A stretch of DNA of 64,000 nt from Colwellia echini (GTDB taxonomy: Bacteria; Pseudomonadota; Gammaproteobacteria; Enterobacterales; Alteromonadaceae): assembly GCF_002843355.2 (NCBI RefSeq), contig NZ_PJAI02000001.1:600070-664069 (forward strand), read 5' to 3'. A program made the position numbers and the translations under genes. Within the stretch, counting starts at the first letter, position 1. Every line of letters begins with the position of its first letter. Under the pieces are notes generated by a model, which did not search any database, was not told the DNA's origin, and worked only from the letters and a program-made list of their open reading frames with translations. Of this stretch, positions 47,299 through 56,263 are shown one piece after another.

Positions 47299-47443
47299 GA
47301 GTAAGGAATTCCTTAGCTGTATTACTCTTATTATCTAACTTTTGATAATATTTATTAATGTGTATCCTACATGGATTTTTCAATTAACCAAGTAGAATAT
47401 CAATCATTTAGTATAACAAAGTTATTTTAAAAAAGGATGTACG

Positions 47444-48109
47444 ATGAAAACCAATATAAATAAGCCGCTTTCTATGCTGAGATATACTCATGACCAAGTG
47501 TCGGTGCATTCGGTTGGCACAAAATATCAGGGCTTTTTTAAAATGAATGAGTACACATTACAGCATCAACTTTTTTCGGGCGAGCAAAGCAGCATTTTTA
47601 CTCGTGAAATATTTGAGCGCGGTGATGCGGTTGTTGTTATTCCTTACGATGCTAAGCAAGATAAGGTATTACTCATCGAACAATTTAGACCAGGAGCAAT
47701 TAGCATTGAAGCCATTCAAAAGAGCAGCGAAAGAGAAGCTGATAGTCCTTGGTTATTAGAATTTATTGCTGGCATGTTCGATGAAAATGAAAGCCCAATA
47801 GATGTTGCTATTAGAGAAGCAAAAGAAGAAACAAACCTAACGCTTAGTGAAAGTGATTTAGTACCTGTTATGCAATTTCTTCCGAGCCCCGGCGGTACGA
47901 GCGAAAGAATACATTTATATTTGGCGCATATTGACAGTGATCTCATTAATTCAGGCTCTGTTTACGGTTTACCTGAAGAAAATGAAGATATTCTCCTACA
48001 CCTTGTTACGCGTACTCAAGCATTAGAGTTGCTAGCAAAAGGTAAAATCACTAACGCCGCCACTATTATCGGGTTACAATGGCTAGCATTAAATTATTCA
48101 TCGTTATAA
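47444..48109 (+). CDS. nudF: ADP-ribose pyrophosphatase (Nudix)
   Basis: 221 residues. Hydrolyses ADP-ribose to AMP and ribose 5-phosphate. The Nudix box is intact: G110-MFDENE, then AIREAKEETNL. The segment RPGAISIEA upstream and the proline-glycine loop FLPSPGGTSERIHLYLA after the box are typical of the ADP-ribose-specific subfamily. AAAGGATG precedes the ATG. Its place between tolC and yqiB matches E. coli nudF. The N-terminal 20 or so residues extend beyond the E. coli protein (209). Confidence 0.95.
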   Translation: MKTNINKPLSMLRYTHDQVSVHSVGTKYQGFFKMNEYTLQHQLFSGEQSSIFTREIFERGDAVVVIPYDAKQDKVLLIEQFRPGAISIEAIQKSSEREADSPWLLEFIAGMFDENESPIDVAIREAKEETNLTLSESDLVPVMQFLPSPGGTSERIHLYLAHIDSDLINSGSVYGLPEENEDILLHLVTRTQALELLAKGKITNAATIIGLQWLALNYSSL

Positions 48110-48175
48110 ACGCCAAACGCAGAAATTAAACGCAGAAATTGATAGATGACATATTGATAGGGTATATAAGTTTTC

Positions 48176-48670
48176 ATGAGTTTTTTTCCTAACAGGGCTT
48201 CAGTCAAAACAGCGAAAAAAAACTATCGACCTAACCTAGTTAGTTTGATGAGTTTGTGTGCCAATAATTACATGTTATTGCTAAAAGTATTAGCAAATAA
48301 CAAAGCGGTTGGAGAGTCACGGCAATTTTTTATCAGTGATTTTCTTGCTTATACTGTTACCATCAAAGAAGTAACACGCTACACCGCGGTAATTAGTTTT
48401 GAACAAGACAGCTTAAGTCACTCTTTGAATAATATTCCAGATATTGTCGCCAATAGTTTACATCCACGGATGACTATTCGGTTATATCATGATGCTCGTA
48501 TGGCAGAAGTACTGGCAACTCAGGATATAAGACAAGTAAAACCTCGTTATGACTATCCTAACCATAAAATGCACCAGCAAGATGAGAAACAGCAAACCAA
48601 TCAATTTTTAAATGAATGGTTACATTTATGTTTGGACTTAGGACGAGTAAACATTGAGCTGTATTCGTAA
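48176..48670 (+). CDS. yqiB: DUF1249 family protein YqiB
   Basis: 164 residues. The family is recognised from its N-terminus (PNLVSLMSLCANNYMLLLKV), the core VTIKEVTRYTAVISFEQDS, and LHPRMTIRLYHDARMAEVLA near the middle. Function unknown; the protein is soluble. Its position between nudF and cpdA is the same as in E. coli, which supports the assignment. The C-terminus has QQDEKQQTNQFLNEWLHLCL, the usual end of the family. Confidence 0.92.
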   Translation: MSFFPNRASVKTAKKNYRPNLVSLMSLCANNYMLLLKVLANNKAVGESRQFFISDFLAYTVTIKEVTRYTAVISFEQDSLSHSLNNIPDIVANSLHPRMTIRLYHDARMAEVLATQDIRQVKPRYDYPNHKMHQQDEKQQTNQFLNEWLHLCLDLGRVNIELYS

Positions 48671-48777
48671 CGTGTATCACAGCATTTTCATTGTCATTTT
48701 TTTTACTAAGCATATAAAGCCAACGGTTGCTATGCGCGTGTTGGCATATTGCTTGATGTTTAATAAGGAATGTATAT

Positions 48778-49572
48778 ATGTACGCTAATGAAACTCAAGC
48801 ATTTAAAGAGCTGCCAGTGGTTATAGCACAAATTACAGATTGTCATTTGTTTGCCGATAAAAGTGGCTTACATTTCGGCCAAAATGTTTACGCTAACCTA
48901 ACAAAAGTGTTATTAGAGATAGCTGATAACTCAAGTATAAATTGTCTGTTTTTTACCGGTGACTTAAGCCAAGATCATAGCGAGAAGTCTTATCAAAACT
49001 TTGCTGATTGTGTCGATGAATGCGGTATCACTTTACCTGTTTATTATTTAGCCGGAAATCATGATGATCCTGTGTTAATGGCTAAGTATCTTTCAGGTAC
49101 TCCTTTTCAAGCAAATAAAACAATTAATTTACAAAACTGGCAAATTCAACTTGTTGATAGTAAAACACAAACCCCATCAGGTTTGGTAAGTGAACAAGCG
49201 TTATCTACTTTGAAGAACGCAATAGCCGAAGATAAACACCAGTTATTGATGATGCACCATCACCCTATTGATGTGGGTTACTTTATCGATAAACATGGTT
49301 TACAAAATAAAGATGAGTTTTGGCAAGTCCTTGATCAATATTCAAATATAAAAGGTATAGCTTGCGGTCATGTACATAATGCTATGACACTAACTTCATC
49401 AACCAGGCAAGCTGTAACTCTACACACTTGCCCTGCAACATCAGTACAATTTGATCCAAACATAAAAGGTGTTGGTATTTTAGCACAAGGGCCCGCTTAC
49501 CAACTTTTTACTTTGTATTTTGAAGGTAAATTAGTCAATGATGTTGTGCAGTTAGCATTTGTAGAAAATTAA
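48778..49572 (+). CDS. cpdA: 3',5'-cyclic AMP phosphodiesterase
   Basis: 264 residues of the calcineurin-like metallophosphoesterase family. Metal-binding motifs are all present: QITDCHLF, FTGDLSQDHS, LAGNHDDP, MMHHHPIDVG and GHVHNA. CpdA hydrolyses cAMP and so moderates CRP signalling (E. coli CpdA 275 residues). It follows yqiB by 107 bp and precedes yqiA by 25 bp, the conserved order. Confidence 0.94.
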   Translation: MYANETQAFKELPVVIAQITDCHLFADKSGLHFGQNVYANLTKVLLEIADNSSINCLFFTGDLSQDHSEKSYQNFADCVDECGITLPVYYLAGNHDDPVLMAKYLSGTPFQANKTINLQNWQIQLVDSKTQTPSGLVSEQALSTLKNAIAEDKHQLLMMHHHPIDVGYFIDKHGLQNKDEFWQVLDQYSNIKGIACGHVHNAMTLTSSTRQAVTLHTCPATSVQFDPNIKGVGILAQGPAYQLFTLYFEGKLVNDVVQLAFVEN

Positions 49573-49597
49573 ATTAGGTGTTATCTCAGCGTTCATA

Positions 49598-50197
49598 ATG
49601 AAAAAAAACATTCTACATATTCATGGCTTTAATTCTTCACCGTTATCTTTCAAAGCAGAGCAAACTCGACAGTTTTTAGCGAAAAACTTTCCTGATGTTG
49701 GCTTTTATTGCCCACAACTGGCTTCAAGTCCTGGTAAAGCGATAGCTCAATTAGAAAAAATTATCGAGGCGAATTCAGCAAACACGCAATGGTATTTTAT
49801 TGGCTCTTCATTAGGTGGGTATTTTGCCAATTACTTAGCCGAAAAATATAATTGTTTAGCTGTGTTAGTCAATCCAGCGGTAAAACCCTATGAGCTACTG
49901 CATGATTATCTTGGTGAGCAAGTTAATCCGTATACCGAAGAAATATATCAAGTCACTGAAGAGCATATTCAACAATTGAAAATGCTTGAACAAAATACAC
50001 CAACAATAGATAGTAAACAAAAAAATAATTACCTAGTTATGTTACAAACAGGTGATGAAGTGTTAAATTACCGACAAGCTGAAGAAAAGTATCAATATTG
50101 TCGATTAATAGTGCAAGACGGAGGCGATCATAGTTTTGTTGATTTTGATCATTACCTACCAATGATTAGCCTTTTTTTTCGATTGGCTATTGATTGA
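49598..50197 (+). CDS. yqiA: YqiA family esterase
   Basis: 199-residue alpha/beta hydrolase. It opens with LHIHGFNSSPLSFKAEQT (oxyanion region), has the nucleophile elbow GSSLGGYFANYLAEKY, the aspartate in LQTGDEVLNY and the catalytic histidine in GGDHSFVDFD. E. coli YqiA (193 residues) hydrolyses palmitoyl-CoA and p-nitrophenyl esters in vitro; the natural substrate is unknown. It lies directly upstream of parE, as in E. coli. Confidence 0.93.
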   Translation: MKKNILHIHGFNSSPLSFKAEQTRQFLAKNFPDVGFYCPQLASSPGKAIAQLEKIIEANSANTQWYFIGSSLGGYFANYLAEKYNCLAVLVNPAVKPYELLHDYLGEQVNPYTEEIYQVTEEHIQQLKMLEQNTPTIDSKQKNNYLVMLQTGDEVLNYRQAEEKYQYCRLIVQDGGDHSFVDFDHYLPMISLFFRLAID

Positions 50198-50330
50198 GCT
50201 AATCGCAAAACAAATAGCTCGCGAAATACGAACAATCGATAATTATTAAAACATAGCATTCAAAGTGTTAATTACGTTTTGATAAATAACTGTTAGCCTT
50301 AACTTATAATAACTATACATAGAGTTTCAA

Positions 50331-52223
50331 ATGACCGAACAATACAACTCAGACTCCATTGAAGTACTTAGTGGTTTAGAGCCTGTGCGCCGCCGCCCTG
50401 GTATGTACACCGACACCACACGCCCAAACCACTTGGGTCAAGAAGTTATTGATAACTCAGTTGATGAAGCGCTTGCCGGTCATGCCCAGAATATTCAGGT
50501 TATTCTAGATAAAGATCAATCGCTTGAAGTTATCGATGATGGTCGCGGTATGCCAACAGATATTCATCCTGAAGAAGGAGTATCTGGCGTTGAACTTATT
50601 TTTTGTAAATTACATGCTGGCGGTAAGTTCTCAAATAAAAGTTACCAGTTTTCAGGTGGTTTGCACGGTGTTGGTATTTCTGTGGTTAACGCCTTATCTA
50701 CCCGCGTTGATGTTGCCGTCAGACGTGATAGTAAAATCTACGAAATGGCCTTTGAAAATGGTGATAAAGTTGAAGAGTTACGTGAAACTGGAACAGTAGG
50801 TAAGCGTAATACCGGAACCAGTGTTAAGTTTTGGCCAGATGCTAACTATTTTGATACTCCTAAGTTTTCAGTACGACACCTAACCCATCTACTTAAAGCT
50901 AAAGCTGTTTTATGCCCAGGCTTAACTATTAAATTTCATGATAAGAATGAAGATAAAAAATATGAGTGGTGCTATGAAGATGGTTTAACCGACTATCTAA
51001 TCGACTCAGTAAAAGACTATGTTTCTTTACCTGAAAAACCCTTTGTAGGTAGTTTTAGTTCGCAACTTGAAGCGGCAGATTGGGCGGTAACTTGGTTACC
51101 TGAAGGAGGGGATAGTATAGGTGAAAGTTATGTTAACTTAATTCCGACTATTGCTGGCGGTACTCATGTTAATGGTTTACGCCAAGGTTTACTCGAATCA
51201 ATGCGTGAGTTTTGTGAATTTCGCAACTTATTACCGCGCGGCGTAAAGCTAACCCCTGATGATATCTGGGACAGATGTAGTTATATTTTATCTATTAAAA
51301 TGCAAGACCCACAATTTGCAGGGCAAACCAAAGAGCGATTATCGTCTCGTCAATGTGCGGGATTTGTTACTGGTGTTGTTAAAGACGCCTTTAGTCTTTG
51401 GTTAAATGAACATACCGATAAAGCTGAAGCCTTAGCTGATTTTTGTATCAACAATGCGCAAAAACGAATGCGTGCCAGTAAAAAAGTTGTTCGTAAAAAA
51501 ATCACTCAAGGTCCTGCTTTACCAGGGAAATTAACTGATTGTGGTAGCCAAGATTTAGCTAGAACAGAGCTGTTTTTAGTGGAAGGTGACTCTGCTGGCG
51601 GTAGTGCTAAACAAGCAAGAGATAGAGAGTTTCAAGCTATTATGCCACTGCGCGGTAAAATTCTTAATACGTGGGAAGTAGACTCAGGGCAAATCCTTGC
51701 TTCACAAGAAGTACATGATATTTCAGTCGCCTTGGGGATTGACCCCGACAGTGATGATTTATCAGAGCTGCGTTACGGTAAAATTTGTATTTTAGCGGAT
51801 GCTGACTCGGATGGATTACATATTGCCACTTTACTGTGTGCATTATTTACTCAACACTTTTTACCATTAGTACAAGCGGGGCATATTTATGTTGCTATGC
51901 CTCCATTATATCGAATTGATATTGGCAAAGAAGTTTATTACGCCTTGGATGAAGCCGAAAAAGATGCCACTTTAGATCGTATTGAAGCAGAGAAAAAACG
52001 CGGTAAAGTTAACGTACAGCGTTTTAAAGGTTTGGGTGAAATGAACCCATTACAACTGCGTGAAACCACTATGGACCCTAATACACGTCGCCTAGTGCAA
52101 CTAACCGTTGATGATCATAGTGAAACGATGGAATTAATGGATATGCTATTGTCGAAAAAGCGCAGCCCTGATAGAAAAATATGGCTACAGAGTAAAGGTG
52201 ATGAAGCCAATATAGAGCTTTAA
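50331..52223 (+). CDS. parE: DNA topoisomerase IV subunit B
   Basis: 630 residues, the same length as E. coli ParE. It is the ATPase subunit of topoisomerase IV, which decatenates daughter chromosomes. The GHKL ATPase domain shows EVIDNSVDEALAGHA, DDGRGMP and the lid loop GGLHGVGISVVNAL. The transducer domain follows, then the TOPRIM domain with LVEGDSAGGSAKQARDRE and the metal-binding DADSDGLH. The C-terminus has QRFKGLGEMNP. Its partner parC lies 5.7 kb downstream, beyond four unrelated genes. Confidence 0.97.
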   Translation: MTEQYNSDSIEVLSGLEPVRRRPGMYTDTTRPNHLGQEVIDNSVDEALAGHAQNIQVILDKDQSLEVIDDGRGMPTDIHPEEGVSGVELIFCKLHAGGKFSNKSYQFSGGLHGVGISVVNALSTRVDVAVRRDSKIYEMAFENGDKVEELRETGTVGKRNTGTSVKFWPDANYFDTPKFSVRHLTHLLKAKAVLCPGLTIKFHDKNEDKKYEWCYEDGLTDYLIDSVKDYVSLPEKPFVGSFSSQLEAADWAVTWLPEGGDSIGESYVNLIPTIAGGTHVNGLRQGLLESMREFCEFRNLLPRGVKLTPDDIWDRCSYILSIKMQDPQFAGQTKERLSSRQCAGFVTGVVKDAFSLWLNEHTDKAEALADFCINNAQKRMRASKKVVRKKITQGPALPGKLTDCGSQDLARTELFLVEGDSAGGSAKQARDREFQAIMPLRGKILNTWEVDSGQILASQEVHDISVALGIDPDSDDLSELRYGKICILADADSDGLHIATLLCALFTQHFLPLVQAGHIYVAMPPLYRIDIGKEVYYALDEAEKDATLDRIEAEKKRGKVNVQRFKGLGEMNPLQLRETTMDPNTRRLVQLTVDDHSETMELMDMLLSKKRSPDRKIWLQSKGDEANIEL

Positions 52224-52316
52224 TAGCCTCAATTTTCAAAGTCAGTTAATGTTAAGCATAGTAATATTTACTGAGAGTAAAGCCTAAGTAAGTTCGAGTT
52301 TAAAGGTAAACTTCAA

Positions 52317-52829
52317 ATGAGTGCAGAAAGTATTCCTAGCTATTTAGCTGGGGCAAATAGCGATCCTTTAATGACTATAATGGCGTTTACGCTTGTAGGA
52401 TTAATATTAATTGGTGGCGTATTATATTTTAAGTTACATGCGGCGCCAGAGCACATTGCTCACGGTAAAAATCATACCCAAATACAACTTATTACAGTAT
52501 TAACATTGTTAGCTTTATTTACCCACAACAGTATTTTTTGGGTTGCAGCCTTAGTTATGGCTGTGGTTGAACTTCCAGATTTTTTAACGCCATTAAAGTC
52601 TATTGCTAAATCTTTAGCCACTATCGCTAATAACCAGAATAAAACGGCTTACTCAACTGAGCCCGAATTCACGTCATCAACACCAGCTCAGTCAACATCA
52701 ATAAATAAAGTTACAACAACAGTTGAAGAGTCTGCTGTTAATGAGCAAACTCTGAATGTTAAAGTTGATACAAAATCTGATACTAAAGCTAATACAGCCG
52801 TTGATGTACCCGTAAAGGAGTACAATTAA
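52317..52829 (+). CDS. DUF3302 family inner-membrane protein (YiaW-like)
   Basis: 170 residues. Two or three membrane helices (MTIMAFTLVGLILIGGVLYF; LITVLTLLALFTHNSIFWVA; VMAVVELPDFLTPL) fit the DUF3302 family (E. coli YiaW, 107 residues). A Thr/Ser-rich tail of about 60 residues, probably disordered, is extra. The stop is directly adjacent to the HlyD-type gene start, as in the E. coli yiaWV pair, so the two proteins probably work together in the inner membrane. Confidence 0.8.
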   Translation: MSAESIPSYLAGANSDPLMTIMAFTLVGLILIGGVLYFKLHAAPEHIAHGKNHTQIQLITVLTLLALFTHNSIFWVAALVMAVVELPDFLTPLKSIAKSLATIANNQNKTAYSTEPEFTSSTPAQSTSINKVTTTVEESAVNEQTLNVKVDTKSDTKANTAVDVPVKEYN

Positions 52830-54071
52830 ATGTTTGAAGTACTGTTTTGCTCACTCATAACTATTCTACCTGACTATTTATTTCGTAAATATCGCCAAGG
52901 TAAAACTTGGGGAAAAGAAATAAATTTTTTCACGGTTTGGTATGAACTACGTTGGGGGATAACAGCTTGTGCCATTCTTTCAATTTCTCTAGTAACCTTG
53001 ATTTTTTATTACCATCCATCAACAACTAGTGCAACGCCAATGTTTAGAGTGGTTTCTATTGTCCCAGAGGTAAGTGGTAGAGTTGAACATGTTTATGTTA
53101 AAAACCATGAAAAAGTAACTGCTGGCACACCACTATTTAGTATGTATGATGAGTCGCAACTTGCGATCATTGAACAAGCAAAATCGACAATTAAGCAAGT
53201 GGACTCTGAGTTTTCTAGTGCTTACTCTCAACTCGAAGTAGCAAAAAACAATGTTGAAAAGGCGAACAGTGCCTATTTAAGATCTAAACATGATTACGAT
53301 CGAAAGAAAAATTTGTCACTTAAAGGTCAAAATATTATTAGTGACAGTGAAGTAGAAAAAGTAGCAGATACCGTGGCAATTCATAAAGCGGATTTATCGG
53401 CAGCAAAGTCTAATCAAAAATCTGCAGAAGCCTACATTAAAGAAGTTTTACCCGCTAAAAAAGAAAGTGCTATTAAAGCGTTACATCAAGCTGTTATTGA
53501 TGAAGATAAACACACAGTTTATGCCCATATTGATGGAGAATTGCAGCAATTTGCCATACAGCCTGGTGATATTGTAAACCCAATGTTCCGCTCGGCGGGT
53601 ATGATAGTGCCTACTTCAGGGGATGCATCTGGTAAAGAAGGTGTTCAAGCTGGTTTTAATCAATTAGCGGGTAATGTAATCAATATTGGCACCTTTGCAG
53701 AAATCACCTGTTTATCTAAACCTTTTACAGTTATAGCTATGAAAGTTGACAGGATACAAGGTGTTATTTCTACAGGTCAAATACGAACTGCGGAAACCTT
53801 AATAGATATACAAGAGCGAGCAATGCCAGGAACACTGTCTGTTAGGTTAGTTCCACTTTATGAAGGTGGTCTTGACGGGGTTTTACCTGGTACTAGTTGT
53901 ATCGCTAATGCTTATAGCTACCATCATGATTTAATTAATAGTGGCACCTTAAGTACTACGGATGTAATTTATTATCATATAGTTGATACTGTAGGTATTG
54001 TTCATGCCATTATTTTACGTATGCAAGCATTATTATTACCGGTTAAGGTGTTAGTTTTTTCAGGACATTAG
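52830..54071 (+). CDS. HlyD-family membrane fusion protein (YiaV-like)
   Basis: 413 residues. Membrane helix at about 47-66 (TACAILSISLVTLIFYYHP). The half-lipoyl motifs flank an alpha-helical hairpin: VSGRVEHVYVKNHEKVTAGT before it and HIDGELQQFAIQPGDIV after it. The hairpin (about 105-220) contains long charged helices. A C-terminal hydrophobic stretch (IVHAIILRMQALLLPVKVLV) is present. Such adaptors link an inner-membrane partner to an outer-membrane channel. No RND or MFS pump gene is adjacent, as with E. coli YiaV/YibH. It starts at the base after the DUF3302 stop. Confidence 0.87.
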   Translation: MFEVLFCSLITILPDYLFRKYRQGKTWGKEINFFTVWYELRWGITACAILSISLVTLIFYYHPSTTSATPMFRVVSIVPEVSGRVEHVYVKNHEKVTAGTPLFSMYDESQLAIIEQAKSTIKQVDSEFSSAYSQLEVAKNNVEKANSAYLRSKHDYDRKKNLSLKGQNIISDSEVEKVADTVAIHKADLSAAKSNQKSAEAYIKEVLPAKKESAIKALHQAVIDEDKHTVYAHIDGELQQFAIQPGDIVNPMFRSAGMIVPTSGDASGKEGVQAGFNQLAGNVINIGTFAEITCLSKPFTVIAMKVDRIQGVISTGQIRTAETLIDIQERAMPGTLSVRLVPLYEGGLDGVLPGTSCIANAYSYHHDLINSGTLSTTDVIYYHIVDTVGIVHAIILRMQALLLPVKVLVFSGH

Positions 54072-54112
54072 GCTCTGTTGAAGCGCTTAATTTTCACCGA
54101 AAGTAATAAAAT

Positions 54113-54141
54113 AAAGGTCCTCGTTTATAGAGGACTTTTTT
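54113..54141 (+). terminator. Terminator of the DUF3302-HlyD pair
   Basis: AAAGGTCCTC (54113-54122) pairs with GAGGACTTTT (54130-54139), with one G-U pair, loop GTTTATA, followed by T residues. Confidence 0.8.
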
Positions 54142-54224
54142 ATATTCAGTTATTAGTAAAAGTAACACAGAGTTGGTTAGCTTTAACGAGTAATTAAAGT
54201 TAATATTTATGTTAAATATAACGG

Positions 54225-54254
54225 TTTAACTCTCTAGATAAATCGTTTTATACT
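54225..54254 (+). promoter_or_regulatory. Candidate promoter of the two diguanylate cyclase genes
   Basis: TTTAAC (54225-54230) and TATACT (54249-54254) are spaced by 18 bp, about 90 bp before the TTG start. Further on, two near-identical 12-bp direct repeats, TGCGGGTTATGT and TGCGGGCCATGT (54288-54311), stand in the 5' untranslated region. Confidence 0.4.
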
Positions 54255-54343
54255 GCACTATTCACTTGTGTGAAAAACAGTCATTTTTGCGGGTTATGTT
54301 GCGGGCCATGTTGTGGTGTAGTTAGGCCATAAGGAATTATTCT

Positions 54344-56263
54344 TTGTTGTGTATTTTAAAAAAATTTCAAGTCTTTATCATTAGGATAAGTGTGCTTTAT
54401 TGCTTGATTTTTACTGCAGTGGCAGCTCAACAGCAAGATAATATTCAGTTATTTGATCAAATAATTGAACAAGTTAAAATACTGAAGAAAACAGATTTAA
54501 CCTCATCGCTCAAGCAACTAACCGTTTTTGAAAATCAACTTAGTGCCCTGACCATAGAACAAAACCTACTCTATTTTAAGTTGCTTTGTGAAATTCAAAT
54601 TGCACAAAATAAATATAGTGCTGCTAAAGAAACGGCTAATCAAGGGCTGAATATTACCAAGCAACTTGCTAGTCCAAGCTTAATTATTAGTGAATTATTA
54701 TATCTAAAAGGTTTTGCGTTTGAGAGTTTGGGCGATCTTAACCAAGCGGCTAAAGAATATAAAAAAGGCTTAGAAGTTGCCGAATCATTACATAGTAAAG
54801 TACAAATTGCAGCAGGACTTATCAACTTAGGTACTATTGCCTACCTGAGAGATGATTTAAAGCGAGCATTAATACTACTTAATGATGCCTATAATATTGC
54901 TGGGAAAACTGATGATGAAAAAATAAAAGGTACAGCTAACTCTGTGCTTGGTATTTTGTATTCGCATTTGCAACAGGATGAGCAATCAATGGCTTATTAC
55001 CAGCAATCTTACTTACATTTTAAAGCTGCGGGTATGTTACTGTCTGCACATAATAGTTTACATAATATTGCCTCCAAACATGCATCAAATAAAAACTACG
55101 CACAAGCAATTAATGTTTTTAAACAGTTAATTGCAGAATCAAACAAAGACACGACAAATGATAGTATGTTTGCCGTCTATTCTGGTTTGGCATGGGCTTA
55201 TATAAAGCAAGATAAGAGTAATCCAGAAGCAGCATATCAATATTTATTAAAAGCTAAAGAGCATTTACAATTTACTGAAAAAATTGATGATAAGTTAAAG
55301 TTTTATATTGATGAAGCCTACATTCTCGCTGAATTAAAACGTTTTGATGAAGCGCTGGGGAGTATCGAAACGGTTATTAAAATATTAGCCCTTCGCCCTG
55401 ACATGTCAAAAGCAAATAAAGAAGATTATTTGAGAATGATTGCACTCAATGCGAATGTTTTTTATCAGCAAAAAAAGTTTAAACAAGCTTATGATACTCA
55501 ATCTCAATTGATTTTTTTGACCGATAAAGTATACGAAAATGAGGATAATAGTTCTATTACCCAGGTACGATTAAAACTTGAAGCAGAGCAAGCAGATAAA
55601 CAAAATAAACTACTTTATAACGAGCAAGCACTTTACGAAGCGAGTTTAAATGAAGTTAATTTAGAAAATAAAATACAGCGTCATTATCTTATTATTAGTG
55701 CTTTGGTTGCCCTAGCTTTTGCTTGGGTTCTGGTTAAATTAATACAAAGTCAGCAACGACTTAAAATAGCCTCAAATATCGATGCTTTAACAGGCGTCGC
55801 CAACAGACGTAGCTTAATGAACAAATCTCAAGAGGCATTTGAACTTGCCAAAATGCAAGCCAATCCATTAAGTATACTGATGATAGATGTTGATCATTTC
55901 AAAAATATTAATGACAGTTTAGGGCATAACGTAGGTGATAAAGTATTAAAGCAACTTGCATTACTCAGTAGTAGTATGATGCGAAAAAGTGATATTTTTG
56001 GTCGTTTTGGTGGTGAAGAGTTTATGATCTGTTTGCCCAAAACTAATTTTAAGTCAGCCATGGATATTGGTGAACGTATACGCACTTGTATAAATGAATA
56101 TTCATGGCAAATAAAAACTATTGATAAAGTAACTGTGAGTATTGGTGTAGCCTGTTTAGCCGATGAAAGTGATTTAGTTAGTTTAATAAAAAAAGCCGAT
56201 GAACAGCTCTATAAAGCTAAAGAATCAGGCAGGGATAAGGTGTGTGGCGATGATTTATATTAG
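54344..56263 (+). CDS. TPR-containing membrane diguanylate cyclase (GGDEF)
   Basis: 639 residues. A TTG start at 54344 is supported by TAAGGA 9 bp upstream and by the absence of any ATG before the signal peptide (IIRISVLYCLIFTAVAAQ). The periplasmic part (about 30-430) holds TPR-like repeats (ASPSLIISELLYLKGFAFES; AAGLINLGTIAYLRDDLKRA). A membrane helix at about 447-466 leads to a cytoplasmic GGDEF domain: LTGVANRRSLM, MIDVDHFKNINDSLGH and the active-site GGEEF (556-560). The RxxD inhibitory site (RKSD) stands five residues before it. It should make cyclic di-GMP with product inhibition. The next gene overlaps its end by 14 bp. Confidence 0.92.
   Translation: MLCILKKFQVFIIRISVLYCLIFTAVAAQQQDNIQLFDQIIEQVKILKKTDLTSSLKQLTVFENQLSALTIEQNLLYFKLLCEIQIAQNKYSAAKETANQGLNITKQLASPSLIISELLYLKGFAFESLGDLNQAAKEYKKGLEVAESLHSKVQIAAGLINLGTIAYLRDDLKRALILLNDAYNIAGKTDDEKIKGTANSVLGILYSHLQQDEQSMAYYQQSYLHFKAAGMLLSAHNSLHNIASKHASNKNYAQAINVFKQLIAESNKDTTNDSMFAVYSGLAWAYIKQDKSNPEAAYQYLLKAKEHLQFTEKIDDKLKFYIDEAYILAELKRFDEALGSIETVIKILALRPDMSKANKEDYLRMIALNANVFYQQKKFKQAYDTQSQLIFLTDKVYENEDNSSITQVRLKLEAEQADKQNKLLYNEQALYEASLNEVNLENKIQRHYLIISALVALAFAWVLVKLIQSQQRLKIASNIDALTGVANRRSLMNKSQEAFELAKMQANPLSILMIDVDHFKNINDSLGHNVGDKVLKQLALLSSSMMRKSDIFGRFGGEEFMICLPKTNFKSAMDIGERIRTCINEYSWQIKTIDKVTVSIGVACLADESDLVSLIKKADEQLYKAKESGRDKVCGDDLY

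Noticed and set aside
56199..56249. Upstream extension of the second diguanylate cyclase
   Set aside because: The extension would overlap the first cyclase by 65 bp and bury the signal peptide; the ATG at 56250 has a ribosome-binding sequence and puts the signal peptide at the N-terminus.
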